Below, one piece after another: positions 1-6,601 of a stretch of 8,696 nucleotides of DNA. The stretch's first letter is position 1, and every line of letters begins with the position of its first letter. Both the position numbers and the translations under genes were made by a program. The stretch is taken from assembly GCA_046485135.1 (NCBI GenBank), contig JAWOHN010000125.1:1-8696 (forward strand), given 5' to 3'. The DNA is from CAZAQS01 sp046485135 (lineage in GTDB: Bacteria; Chloroflexota; Anaerolineae; Anaerolineales; UBA4823). The notes under the pieces are model-generated. The model saw only the letters and a list, made by a program, of their open reading frames with translations, did no database searches and was not told the origin of the DNA.

Positions 1-11
1 AAAAGGTCAGT

Positions 12-41
12 TTGACAGATACTTGGCATAACAGTTACAAT
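12..41 (+). promoter_or_regulatory. sigma70-type promoter for the rhomboid gene
   Basis: A perfect -35 hexamer TTGACA lies at 12-17 and a -10 hexamer TACAAT (5 of 6 consensus) at 36-41, with an 18-base spacer. Transcription would start near 48, giving a leader of about 30 bases before the rhomboid ATG at 79. Spacing and hexamers are read directly; activity is inferred. Confidence 0.7.
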
Positions 42-78
42 GAATGCATAATCGATCTTGCGCCAGGGAGGACAAGAA

Positions 79-753
79 ATGATCCCGCTGAAAGATGAAA
101 ATCCCACAAATATCACACCTTATGTAAATTACTCCTTAATTGTGATGAACATCCTGGTCTATATTTACCAGGTTTTTATCACACCTGATCCAGAAGCCTT
201 TGTCTGGCAGTACGCCCTGGTGCCGTCTGATCTGCTGCAGAATTTCAGCCTGGCGACTGCCTCCACTCTGTTCACCAGCATGTTCATGCATGGCGGCTTT
301 CTTCATCTGGGCGGTAATATGCTGTACCTGTGGATCTTTGGGGACAACGTGGAAGATGCCATGGGCCATGGACGTTACCTGGTCTTCTACCTCCTGGGTG
401 GGCTATTTGCTTCTGCCATCCACATCTTCACTTCACCCGGCTCGCAAATCCCGACCCTGGGCGCCAGCGGGGCCATTGCAGCTTCCCTGGGCGCATATTT
501 GATTTTATATCCGCGCAGCAGGGTGTTATCGGTCTTGCCGCTGGGTTTTTTCTTGCGGTTGACGATGGTGCCGGCCATCATTGTGCTGGGACTGTGGTTT
601 GTATTACAGCTTTTTCAAGGCTTGTTGACTTTAGGCGGGCCGGATGTAGGGGGCGTGGCCTTTTGGGCGCATACCGGTGGGTTTGTGGCCGGTTTTGTAC
701 TGGCCAAATTATTTTCCAGAGGTGGGCCTTACCAGCGCATGACGCGCTGGTAG
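79..753 (+). CDS. Rhomboid family intramembrane serine protease
   Basis: This is a polytopic membrane protease of 224 residues that would cleave transmembrane helices of other proteins within the bilayer. The catalytic serine is Ser130 in the GASG motif (128-131) and the catalytic histidine is His198 in the last helix (WAHTGG, 196-201). The oxyanion and second-helix pattern H71-x4-H76-x3-N80 matches the His/His/Asn arrangement of bacterial GlpG. The first helix spans about 17-36, and there is no large extra domain, so it is the minimal bacterial form. An in-frame TTG at 58 would add seven residues, but ATG at 79 is preferred because AGGGAGG (65-71) sits 7 bases before it. A hairpin overlaps the stop codon. 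The gene has its own promoter and is separated from clpB by 167 bases. The physiological substrate cannot be told from sequence. Confidence 0.93.
   Translation: MIPLKDENPTNITPYVNYSLIVMNILVYIYQVFITPDPEAFVWQYALVPSDLLQNFSLATASTLFTSMFMHGGFLHLGGNMLYLWIFGDNVEDAMGHGRYLVFYLLGGLFASAIHIFTSPGSQIPTLGASGAIAASLGAYLILYPRSRVLSVLPLGFFLRLTMVPAIIVLGLWFVLQLFQGLLTLGGPDVGGVAFWAHTGGFVAGFVLAKLFSRGGPYQRMTRW
730..752 (+). terminator. Hairpin overlapping the rhomboid stop codon, possible terminator
   Basis: A perfect 9-bp stem (TACCAGCGC at 730-738, GCGCTGGTA at 744-752) with the 5-base loop ATGAC includes most of the TAG stop codon at 751-753. It is GC-rich but followed by GATCGATTTG rather than a clean U-tract, so it is either a weak terminator or a 3'-end stabilising structure. 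Confidence 0.4.
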
Positions 754-786
754 ATCGATTTGTACAATTGGTTAACGTCTTGCTTA

Positions 787-814
787 TTTACTTCCAATAC
801 AGGCTGGTTATACT
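787..814 (+). promoter_or_regulatory. Candidate clpB promoter
   Basis: TATACT at 809-814 matches 5 of 6 of the -10 consensus and TTTACT at 787-792 matches 4 of 6 of the -35 consensus, with a 16-base spacer. A start near 821 would give a leader of about 100 bases carrying two inverted repeats (825-840 and 850-871). The surrounding 13 bases (804-816) recur almost exactly upstream of the DUF2892 gene at 6317-6329. Confidence 0.4.
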
Positions 815-824
815 TCTACGGGAT

Positions 825-840
825 TAAACGATCGCGTTTA
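825..840. repeat. Perfect inverted repeat TAAACG-N4-CGTTTA in clpB leader
   Basis: Arms TAAACG (825-830) and CGTTTA (835-840) flank ATCG. It lies just downstream of the candidate clpB -10 element, a position where a repressor operator would block transcription. No regulator is identified; it does not match the CIRCE sequence of HrcA. Confidence 0.4.
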
Positions 841-849
841 TACAGCTTG

Positions 850-871
850 CCAGTTTTGAAAGTAAAACTGG
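850..871. repeat. Perfect 8-bp inverted repeat in clpB leader
   Basis: Arms CCAGTTTT (850-857) and AAAACTGG (864-871) flank a 6-base centre GAAAGT, ending 49 bases before the clpB start. As RNA it forms an 8-bp hairpin in the 5' leader; as DNA it could be an operator. There is no U-tract after it, so it is not a standard terminator. Confidence 0.5.
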
Positions 872-920
872 TGCAGCGATAAGCGCGAGCACTTTATTTG
901 TAGCAAGGAGAAGTATTGTC

Positions 921-3509
921 ATGAACCTGGAACGGTATACGCAAAAATCTCAAGAGGTGATCCTCGGCTCTCAAAGACTGGCGCAGGAATATAACCACCA
1001 GGCCATTGAGCCCGCTCATCTGCTGTTGGCTATGCTGCGCCAACCTGAAGGAGTGGTTCCGGCCATTGTCACTCAGGTAGCCGGCAGCGTCCAGGCGCTG
1101 CAAGATGAGTTATCCCGTGAGCTGGATGGGCGCCCTAAAGTTTATGGCGCAACGGGTGAGGTTGGTCTGGCCCGCCCCACGGCAGATATCCTGCAGGTCG
1201 CCGAGCGCTATGCCCGCGGCATGGGCGATGAATATGTATCCACCGAGCATATCCTTTTAGGCCTGACCGAAAGCGTAGAGGGTAAACGTCTGAGCAAGTA
1301 CGGCTTGACCAAAGACGCCATCCTGAAAGCGCTTGCGGCGGTGCGTGGTACGCAGCGAGTGACCTCTCAGACTCCAGAGGATACCTACCAGGCCCTGGAG
1401 AAATACGGCCACGACCTGACCGCCCAGGCCAGACAGGGAAAAGTGGACCCGGTGATCGGGCGGGACGAGGAAATCCGGCGGGTGGTGCAAATCCTGTCGC
1501 GCCGCACAAAGAACAATCCAGCCCTGATTGGCGATCCAGGCGTCGGTAAGACGGCTATTGTGGAGGGGCTGGCCCAGCGCATGGTCAACGGCGATGTGCC
1601 CGAAGGGCTGAAACACAAGCGCCTGGTGCAGTTAGATATCAGCGCGTTGGTAGCGGGCGCCAAGTACCGCGGCGAGTTTGAGGAGCGCTTGAAGGCCGTG
1701 CTCAAAGAAATCACGGACGCGCAGGGTGAGGTGATCTTGTTTGTGGACGAGATGCATACGGTGGTTGGAGCGGGCGCTGCTGAAGGCGCTATGGACGCCG
1801 GCAATATGCTCAAGCCAATGCTGGCGCGCGGCGAGCTGCATATGATCGGGGCGACCACCCTGGATGAATATCGTAAGCATGTTGAGAAAGACCCGGCTTT
1901 GGAGCGACGCTTCCAGCCGGTGGTGGTGGACGAACCCACTGTGGAGGAAACCATCAGCATCTTGCGTGGGCTGAAGGAACGCTACGAGGTGCATCACGGC
2001 GTACGCATCACCGATCCGGCGGTAATCGCTGCTGCAACCTTGTCCACCCGCTATATCGCTGACCGGCAGTTGCCGGACAAGGCTATCGACTTGATCGATG
2101 AGGCGGCGGCGCGCTTACGCACTGAGATTGATTCTAAACCCCAGGCTTTGGACGAAGTCGACCGCCAGATCATGCAAATGGAGATCGAGCGCCAGGCCCT
2201 GTCAAAAGAAAAGGATAAAGCCTCCATTGAACGGTTGGAACGCCTGGAGCGGGAGCTGGGGGATCTGCGCGAGCGCTCGCACGAACTGCACGTGCGTTGG
2301 CAGACTGAGAAAGACGCCATCTCAGCCCTGCAATCTGTCAAAGAGCAGATCGAGCAGACCCGCCTGGAAATTGAGCGCGCTGAGCGAGCAGCAGATCTAG
2401 AAAAGGTAGCCCGGCTGCGTTATGGGACCCTGCGCGAGCTGGAAGCCCAATTGGCTGAGGGAGAAGCGCGCCTGAAAGAATTTCAGAAGGAGGGTGCACT
2501 CTTAAAGGAGGAAGTCGACGCGGAGGAGATTGCCCAAATTGTGGCGCGCTGGACGGGCATTCCGGTGGCGCGCCTGTTGGAAGGCGAGACTGAGAAACTC
2601 ATTCAAATGGAGCTAAAGCTGCACGAGCGGGTGGTCGGCCAGGATGATGCTGTGCGGGTGGTTTCGAATGCTGTGCGCCGCTCGCGGGCCGGGCTGCAGG
2701 ATCCCAACCGCCCGATCGGTTCCTTCATTTTCCTGGGACCGACGGGAGTAGGGAAGACCGAGCTAGCCAGAGCTCTGGCAGAGTTTTTATTCGATGATGA
2801 AAGAGCCATGATCCGCATCGATATGAGCGAATACCAGGAGCGACATACCGTGGCACGCCTGCTGGGAGCGCCCCCTGGCTATGTGGGTTATGAGGAAGGC
2901 GGACAGCTCACGGAGGCTGTGCGCCGGCGCCCGTATAGCGTGATTCTGTTTGATGAGATCGAAAAAGCTCACAGCGAAGTTTTTAATGTCCTGCTCCAGC
3001 TTTTGGATGATGGACGCCTGACGGATGGGCATGGGCGCACTGTTGATTTCCGCAACAGCGTTGTCATCATGACCAGCAACCTGGGCAATCAGTTGTGGGA
3101 AGGCGGTCGGGAGGTCGCGCGAGAGGAGATCACAAGTGTACTCCAGGGGCATTTCCGGCCTGAGTTCCTGAACCGTATCGATGAGATTGTTATTTTCCAC
3201 CCGCTGACTCGCCGGCATCTTTCCGGCATTGTGGATATTCAGCTGCGCCGGGTTGTCCAGCTTCTGGAGGGGCGTGGCATCCACCTGGAGGTAGACCAGG
3301 GCGCTCGCGAATATCTGGTGCAGGTGGGCTACGATGCGAATTTTGGCGCTCGCCCGCTCAAACGCGCTATCCAGCGTGAGCTGCAAGACCCACTGGCGCT
3401 GGAAATCCTCTCCGGCAGCTACCCGGAAGGCTCTACCATCCGCGTGGAAGGCAGCCCGGATGGATTGATATTCATCCAGATGGGCGAGACAGAGTTGGTT
3501 GAAGATTAG
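921..3509 (+). CDS. clpB: ClpB-type AAA+ disaggregase (Hsp100)
   Basis: This 862-residue ATPase resolubilises aggregated proteins together with DnaK/DnaJ/GrpE, threading clients through a hexameric pore in the cytoplasm. The order is a double Clp_N repeat (about 1-145); NBD1 with Walker A GDPGVGKT (204-211), pore-loop Tyr249, Walker B Asp276-Glu277 and arginines 329-330; the coiled-coil middle domain (about 408-530) that marks ClpB rather than ClpA; and NBD2 with Walker A GPTGVGKT (606-613), pore loop GYVG (Tyr654), Walker B Asp678-Glu679 and arginine finger Arg752 in FLNRIDE. All key residues are present and the length is close to the E. coli protein (857). The ATG follows AAGGAG (905-910) at 10 bases. 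The 5' leader holds two inverted repeats, so regulation there is likely. No ClpP-binding loop of the ClpA/ClpX type is evident. Confidence 0.98.
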   Translation: MNLERYTQKSQEVILGSQRLAQEYNHQAIEPAHLLLAMLRQPEGVVPAIVTQVAGSVQALQDELSRELDGRPKVYGATGEVGLARPTADILQVAERYARGMGDEYVSTEHILLGLTESVEGKRLSKYGLTKDAILKALAAVRGTQRVTSQTPEDTYQALEKYGHDLTAQARQGKVDPVIGRDEEIRRVVQILSRRTKNNPALIGDPGVGKTAIVEGLAQRMVNGDVPEGLKHKRLVQLDISALVAGAKYRGEFEERLKAVLKEITDAQGEVILFVDEMHTVVGAGAAEGAMDAGNMLKPMLARGELHMIGATTLDEYRKHVEKDPALERRFQPVVVDEPTVEETISILRGLKERYEVHHGVRITDPAVIAAATLSTRYIADRQLPDKAIDLIDEAAARLRTEIDSKPQALDEVDRQIMQMEIERQALSKEKDKASIERLERLERELGDLRERSHELHVRWQTEKDAISALQSVKEQIEQTRLEIERAERAADLEKVARLRYGTLRELEAQLAEGEARLKEFQKEGALLKEEVDAEEIAQIVARWTGIPVARLLEGETEKLIQMELKLHERVVGQDDAVRVVSNAVRRSRAGLQDPNRPIGSFIFLGPTGVGKTELARALAEFLFDDERAMIRIDMSEYQERHTVARLLGAPPGYVGYEEGGQLTEAVRRRPYSVILFDEIEKAHSEVFNVLLQLLDDGRLTDGHGRTVDFRNSVVIMTSNLGNQLWEGGREVAREEITSVLQGHFRPEFLNRIDEIVIFHPLTRRHLSGIVDIQLRRVVQLLEGRGIHLEVDQGAREYLVQVGYDANFGARPLKRAIQRELQDPLALEILSGSYPEGSTIRVEGSPDGLIFIQMGETELVED

Positions 3510-3511
3510 CA

Positions 3512-3539
3512 TGCAGCGGGAGATTTATCTCACGCTGCA
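3512..3539 (+). terminator. Strong hairpin between clpB and ldhA
   Basis: Two bases after the clpB stop, arms TGCAGCG (3512-3518) and CGCTGCA (3533-3539) pair perfectly, then after one G/A mismatch GAGA (3520-3523) pairs with TCTC (3528-3531) around a TTTA loop. No U-tract follows, so it may attenuate or protect the clpB 3' end rather than fully stop transcription. There is no clear promoter between it and ldhA. Confidence 0.5.
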
Positions 3540-3561
3540 CTCAATAGTTGAAAGGTGAAAA

Positions 3562-4569
3562 ATGAAAGTTGCCGTTTTTAGCACTAAACCCTATGACCGT
3601 CAATTTCTAGAAGCCGCCAATGCCATCTATGGACATGAGCTGCATTTCTTTGAGCCGCGCCTGACGGAGGACACCGCGGCACTGGCCTCCGGTTACCCGG
3701 CTGTGTGCGCCTTTGTAAATGACCAGCTCAACGCGCCTGTATTGGATAGGCTCCATCGTTCAGGGACCAGGCTGCTGGCGTTGCGCAGTGCTGGTTTTAA
3801 CCATGTCGATCTGATTGCGGCTGGCGGGCTAGGGATCAAAGTCGTGCGTGTGCCGGCTTACTCTCCATACGCTGTAGCCGAACATACCGCCGGGCTGATT
3901 CTAGCGCTCACACGCAAAATCCACCGGGCTTACAACCGGGTTCGTGAGGGTAATTTTGCCCTGGATGGCCTGTTGGGGTTTGACCTGCACGGGCAGACCG
4001 CCGGGATCATTGGCACGGGTCAAATTGGAGCGGTGGTTGCTAAGATATTAAACGGGTTTGGTTGCCAGGTGCTTGCATATGACCCCTATCCGAACCCTGA
4101 TCTGGCAGCCGTCGGGCTGACCTATGTCTCTCTGGAGGAATTGCTGGCAAAAGCAGATATTGTCACCCTGCACTGCCCGCTGACTCCTGAGACCTACCAC
4201 CTGATTAACTCGCAGACTCTGCGGCAGATGAAAAACGGCGCCATGTTGATCAATACCAGCCGGGGGGCGCTGTTGGATACGGCCGCGATTATCCTGGCTT
4301 TGAAATCTGGCAAAATCCGCTACCTGGGCTTGGATGTATACGAGGAAGAAGAGGACCTTTTTTTCGAAGACCTGTCTGACAAGGTCTTGCAAGATGATGT
4401 CTTTGCTCGCCTGCTTACCTTTCCCAACGTGATCATCACCGGGCACCAGGCTTTCTTTACGCGCAATGCCCTGCAGGCCATCTCTGAAACGACGCTAAGA
4501 AATATCAAAGATTTTGAGGACGGGCAGCAGCTTGATAACGAAGTCACTGCCAGCCGGGTCCGGTCCTAA
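3562..4569 (+). CDS. ldhA: NAD-dependent D-lactate dehydrogenase (2-hydroxyacid dehydrogenase family)
   Basis: This 335-residue cytoplasmic enzyme reduces pyruvate to D-lactate with NADH, regenerating NAD+ in fermentation. The Rossmann glycine motif GTGQIG is at 151-156 with Asp174 (AYDPYP) at the position that selects NAD over NADP. The catalytic trio of the family is Arg234 (NTSRGAL), Glu263 (DVYEEEE) and His295 (TGHQAF). Similarity to E. coli LdhA is evident from end to end, including VRVPAYSPYAVAEH, LHCPLTPETYHL, the EDLFFED insert and the TGHQAF ending, so I assign D-lactate dehydrogenase rather than a glyoxylate or phosphoglycerate enzyme. AAAGGTG (3551-3557) precedes the ATG. It is 52 bases after clpB across a hairpin and 25 bases before the lactate permease, with which it most likely shares a transcript and a pathway. 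Confidence 0.93.
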   Translation: MKVAVFSTKPYDRQFLEAANAIYGHELHFFEPRLTEDTAALASGYPAVCAFVNDQLNAPVLDRLHRSGTRLLALRSAGFNHVDLIAAGGLGIKVVRVPAYSPYAVAEHTAGLILALTRKIHRAYNRVREGNFALDGLLGFDLHGQTAGIIGTGQIGAVVAKILNGFGCQVLAYDPYPNPDLAAVGLTYVSLEELLAKADIVTLHCPLTPETYHLINSQTLRQMKNGAMLINTSRGALLDTAAIILALKSGKIRYLGLDVYEEEEDLFFEDLSDKVLQDDVFARLLTFPNVIITGHQAFFTRNALQAISETTLRNIKDFEDGQQLDNEVTASRVRS

Positions 4570-4580
4570 TTAAACAGGGG

Positions 4581-4596
4581 ATAGGAGACTTCCTAT
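4581..4596 (+). promoter_or_regulatory. Hairpin sequestering the lctP ribosome binding site and start
   Basis: ATAGGA (4581-4586) and TCCTAT (4591-4596) form a perfect 6-bp stem with loop GACT. The left arm and loop contain the AGGAG ribosome binding site (4583-4587); the right arm ends in the first two bases of the lctP ATG. Folding would hide both, which suggests translational control or coupling to ldhA translation, whose stop is only 11 bases upstream of the stem. Confidence 0.5.
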
Positions 4597-6295
4597 GACG
4601 CTTGGCTTACAGGCCTTGCTGGCCGCCATGCCCATCCTGGTCGCAGCTGTGTTGTTGGTGGGGCTGCATTGGCCTGCTCGTCGATCCATGCCGGTGGTCT
4701 ACCTGGTAGCCGCCGGCATTGCCTGGCTGGCATGGCGGATGCCGGCGGTACAGATCGCGGCTTCTACCATTCAAGGGCTCTTTATCACCCTGGAAATCCT
4801 GTATATTATCTTTGGTGCAATCCTGCTGCTCAACGTCCTGACCCAATCGGGCGCAGTAGCGGTGATCCGTGCGGCGTTTGCCCGCATCAGCAGCGACCGG
4901 CGCGTGCAGGTGCTTATCATCGCCTGGTTGTTTGGCTCTTTTCTTGAAGGCGCATCCGGTTTCGGCACACCCGCTGCTATCGTGGGCCCGCTGCTGGTTG
5001 CGCTGGGTTTCCCAGCCATGGCAGCCGTTATGATCGGCCTGATGGTGCAAAGCACACCGGTGACCTTTGGCGCAGTGGGGACTCCGGTGCTAATCGGTAT
5101 GTCTGGCGGCCTGGAAAGCCCGGAGCTGGTTGCCCGTTTGGCTGCGGTTGGCTTAAGCTTTGAAGAGTATTTGCGCCTGATCGCCTCCTATGCGGCTGTC
5201 TTTCACGGCATCATCGGAACGCTTATGCCGGTGTTGATGATCATGATGATGACGCGTTTCTTTGGTCGAAACCGCTCCTGGACGGAGGGTTTATCCATTC
5301 TGCCTTTTGCCCTCTTCAGCGGGTTGGCTTTCACGGTCCCTTATACCCTGACGGGCGTTTTCCTGGGGCCTGAGTTCCCTTCTCTGCTGGGGGCGTTGGT
5401 TGGTCTTGCTATCGTAACGCTGGCAGCTCAGCGAGGCTGGTTGATGCCCAAGGATAACTGGGACTTCCCACCTGAGGAAGAATGGGATCCTGGATGGCTT
5501 GGTCAGCTCAAGGTTCAGACCAGGGATAATAAAACTGAAAAACGCATGCCGATCTGGCTGGCCTGGCTCCCCTACCTGCTCCTGGCGGTGCTGTTGGTCC
5601 TCAATCGCCTACCGCAGCTCCCCATTGGCAAGGTATTAAGGGATGCGCTGGAGATCTCATGGGTGAATATCCTGGGCACGGAGATTGCTGCCCACATTTA
5701 TCCTCTTTACCTGCCTGGCACTGCTTTGATTGTGACGGTGTTGATCACCTTGCTGATGCACCGGGTCAACCTGAGCCAGTTTCGAGATGCGCTAACCGAT
5801 TCCAGCAAGGTCCTTTTGGGAGCTGGCTTCGTGTTGGTATTCACAGTACCGATGGTGCGAGTTTATATCAATTCGGGGGTCAACTTGCTGAATTTGCCCA
5901 GTATGCCGATTGCCATGGCGGAATGGGTGGCTGCGCATGTCGGCGCAGTATGGCCTTTCTTTGCTGCTTCTATTGGCGCTCTGGGGGCCTTCATCGCCGG
6001 CAGCAATACCATCAGTAACTTGATGTTCAGCCTGTTCCAGTTCAGCGTAGCCGAAAGTTTGCAGATTTCTGGTGCGCTGATTGTCGCGCTGCAGGCGGTG
6101 GGAGCGGCGGCAGGGAATATGATTGCCATTCACAATATTGTGGCTGCGTCTGCTACGGTAGGGTTATTGGGACGGGAGGGCGCCATGCTGCGCAAAACGA
6201 TCCTACCAACCTTGTATTATTTAATTGCCGCTGGTTTATTGGGACTGGTAGCCATCTTCCTGTTGGGAATCAGCGATCCCCTGGCGGGGATATAG
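4595..6295 (+). CDS. lctP: L-lactate permease (LctP/LldP family)
   Basis: This 566-residue inner-membrane transporter of the lactate permease family moves lactate with protons; E. coli LldP also carries D-lactate and glycolate. Nearly the whole protein is hydrophobic helices, about a dozen or more. Family signatures are EGASGFGTP (118-126), followed by the helix ending in QSTPVTFGAVGTPV, and the C-terminal half GALGAFIAGSNT (461-472) with NLMFSLFQ. A hydrophilic segment at about 280-320, rich in charged and Trp residues, divides the two halves. The length is slightly above E. coli LldP (551). AGGAG sits 7 bases before the ATG, within a hairpin. Placed directly after a D-lactate dehydrogenase, it may serve export of fermentation lactate as well as uptake; direction cannot be read from sequence. 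Confidence 0.93.
   Translation: MTLGLQALLAAMPILVAAVLLVGLHWPARRSMPVVYLVAAGIAWLAWRMPAVQIAASTIQGLFITLEILYIIFGAILLLNVLTQSGAVAVIRAAFARISSDRRVQVLIIAWLFGSFLEGASGFGTPAAIVGPLLVALGFPAMAAVMIGLMVQSTPVTFGAVGTPVLIGMSGGLESPELVARLAAVGLSFEEYLRLIASYAAVFHGIIGTLMPVLMIMMMTRFFGRNRSWTEGLSILPFALFSGLAFTVPYTLTGVFLGPEFPSLLGALVGLAIVTLAAQRGWLMPKDNWDFPPEEEWDPGWLGQLKVQTRDNKTEKRMPIWLAWLPYLLLAVLLVLNRLPQLPIGKVLRDALEISWVNILGTEIAAHIYPLYLPGTALIVTVLITLLMHRVNLSQFRDALTDSSKVLLGAGFVLVFTVPMVRVYINSGVNLLNLPSMPIAMAEWVAAHVGAVWPFFAASIGALGAFIAGSNTISNLMFSLFQFSVAESLQISGALIVALQAVGAAAGNMIAIHNIVAASATVGLLGREGAMLRKTILPTLYYLIAAGLLGLVAIFLLGISDPLAGI
6276..6291 (+). terminator. Small hairpin at the lctP 3' end
   Basis: ATCCCC (6276-6281) and GGGGAT (6286-6291) pair perfectly around TGGC, ending one base before the TAG stop at 6293-6295. 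The next bases are AACAAAATTC, not a U-tract, so termination is uncertain. Confidence 0.3.
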
Positions 6296-6321
6296 AACAA
6301 AATTCATGTAACCTTTCTGGC

Positions 6322-6352
6322 TATACTTCATCTAGAGTAGTAGAGGTTGACT
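6322..6352 (+). promoter_or_regulatory. Candidate promoter elements upstream of the DUF2892-thioredoxin pair
   Basis: The gap 6296-6397 is AT-rich compared with its flanks. It contains TATACT (6322-6327), a good -10 hexamer within the 13-base stretch also found upstream of clpB, but no clear matching -35. It also holds TTGACT (6347-6352), a good -35 whose best -10 (TTCTAC at 6371) is poor. One of them probably starts a transcript; I cannot tell which. Confidence 0.3.
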
Positions 6353-6397
6353 TACTCAAAAAATTTGATTTTCTACAAGTTACAGGAGGTTTCTGTT

Positions 6398-6601
6398 ATG
6401 AATTTTGTCAATACAGCCAGTTGGGATCGCATCGTGCGCATTTTGTTAGGGATTGTGCTGCTATACCTGGGTTGGGGTGGCGTGGTTGGCGGAGGCGCGG
6501 GAACTGCCCTGAAGATCCTGGGTTTTGTTCCCTTATTTACTGGTTTGGTGGGATGGTGCCCTCTTTATTTCCTGTTTCGCATTCGTACCAATCAAGCATG
6601 A
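6398..6601 (+). CDS. DUF2892 (YgaP-like) small membrane protein
   Basis: This 67-residue protein is two hydrophobic helices (about 12-31 and 36-53) followed by GWCPLYFLFRIRT (52-64). It matches the DUF2892 or YgaP-like transmembrane family, which typically has the layout N-terminal D-R-hxR-hhhG, glycine-rich turn, and GxCPxY near the end; D10, R11, R14 and Cys54 are present here. In E. coli YgaP the same hairpin is fused to a rhodanese domain, linking the family to sulfur or thiol handling, but its biochemical role is not established. ATG at 6398 is chosen over an in-frame TTG at 6347 because AGGAGGT (6384-6390) lies 7 bases upstream. Its stop overlaps the start of the thioredoxin gene (ATGA), so the two are translationally coupled. 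Confidence 0.85.
   Translation: MNFVNTASWDRIVRILLGIVLLYLGWGGVVGGGAGTALKILGFVPLFTGLVGWCPLYFLFRIRTNQA

Noticed and set aside
58..78. TTG start adding seven residues to the rhomboid
   Set aside because: The AGGGAGG ribosome binding site would lie inside the coding sequence; it is correctly spaced for ATG 79.
880..895. GAGCACT near the clpB start resembling half a CIRCE element
   Set aside because: The matching second half-site at 9-base spacing is absent.
1385..1960. Open frame (191 codons) antisense to clpB NBD1
   Set aside because: Low-complexity Ser/Arg-rich translation with no family signature, opposite a well-conserved domain.
2787..3512. Long open frame (241 codons) antisense to clpB
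   Set aside because: It lies fully opposite conserved NBD2 coding sequence and its translation shows no recognisable domain; typical shadow of a GC-rich gene.
6356..6369. TCAAA-AAA-TTTGA as an FNR or Rex operator
   Set aside because: Spacing and half-sites do not fit TTGAT-N4-ATCAA or the Rex consensus; in an AT-rich gap this is easily chance.
6421..6597. TTG-started N-terminal extension of the thioredoxin
   Set aside because: It would read the DUF2892 gene in another frame, and the ATGA overlap at 6598 gives a normal thioredoxin N-terminus.
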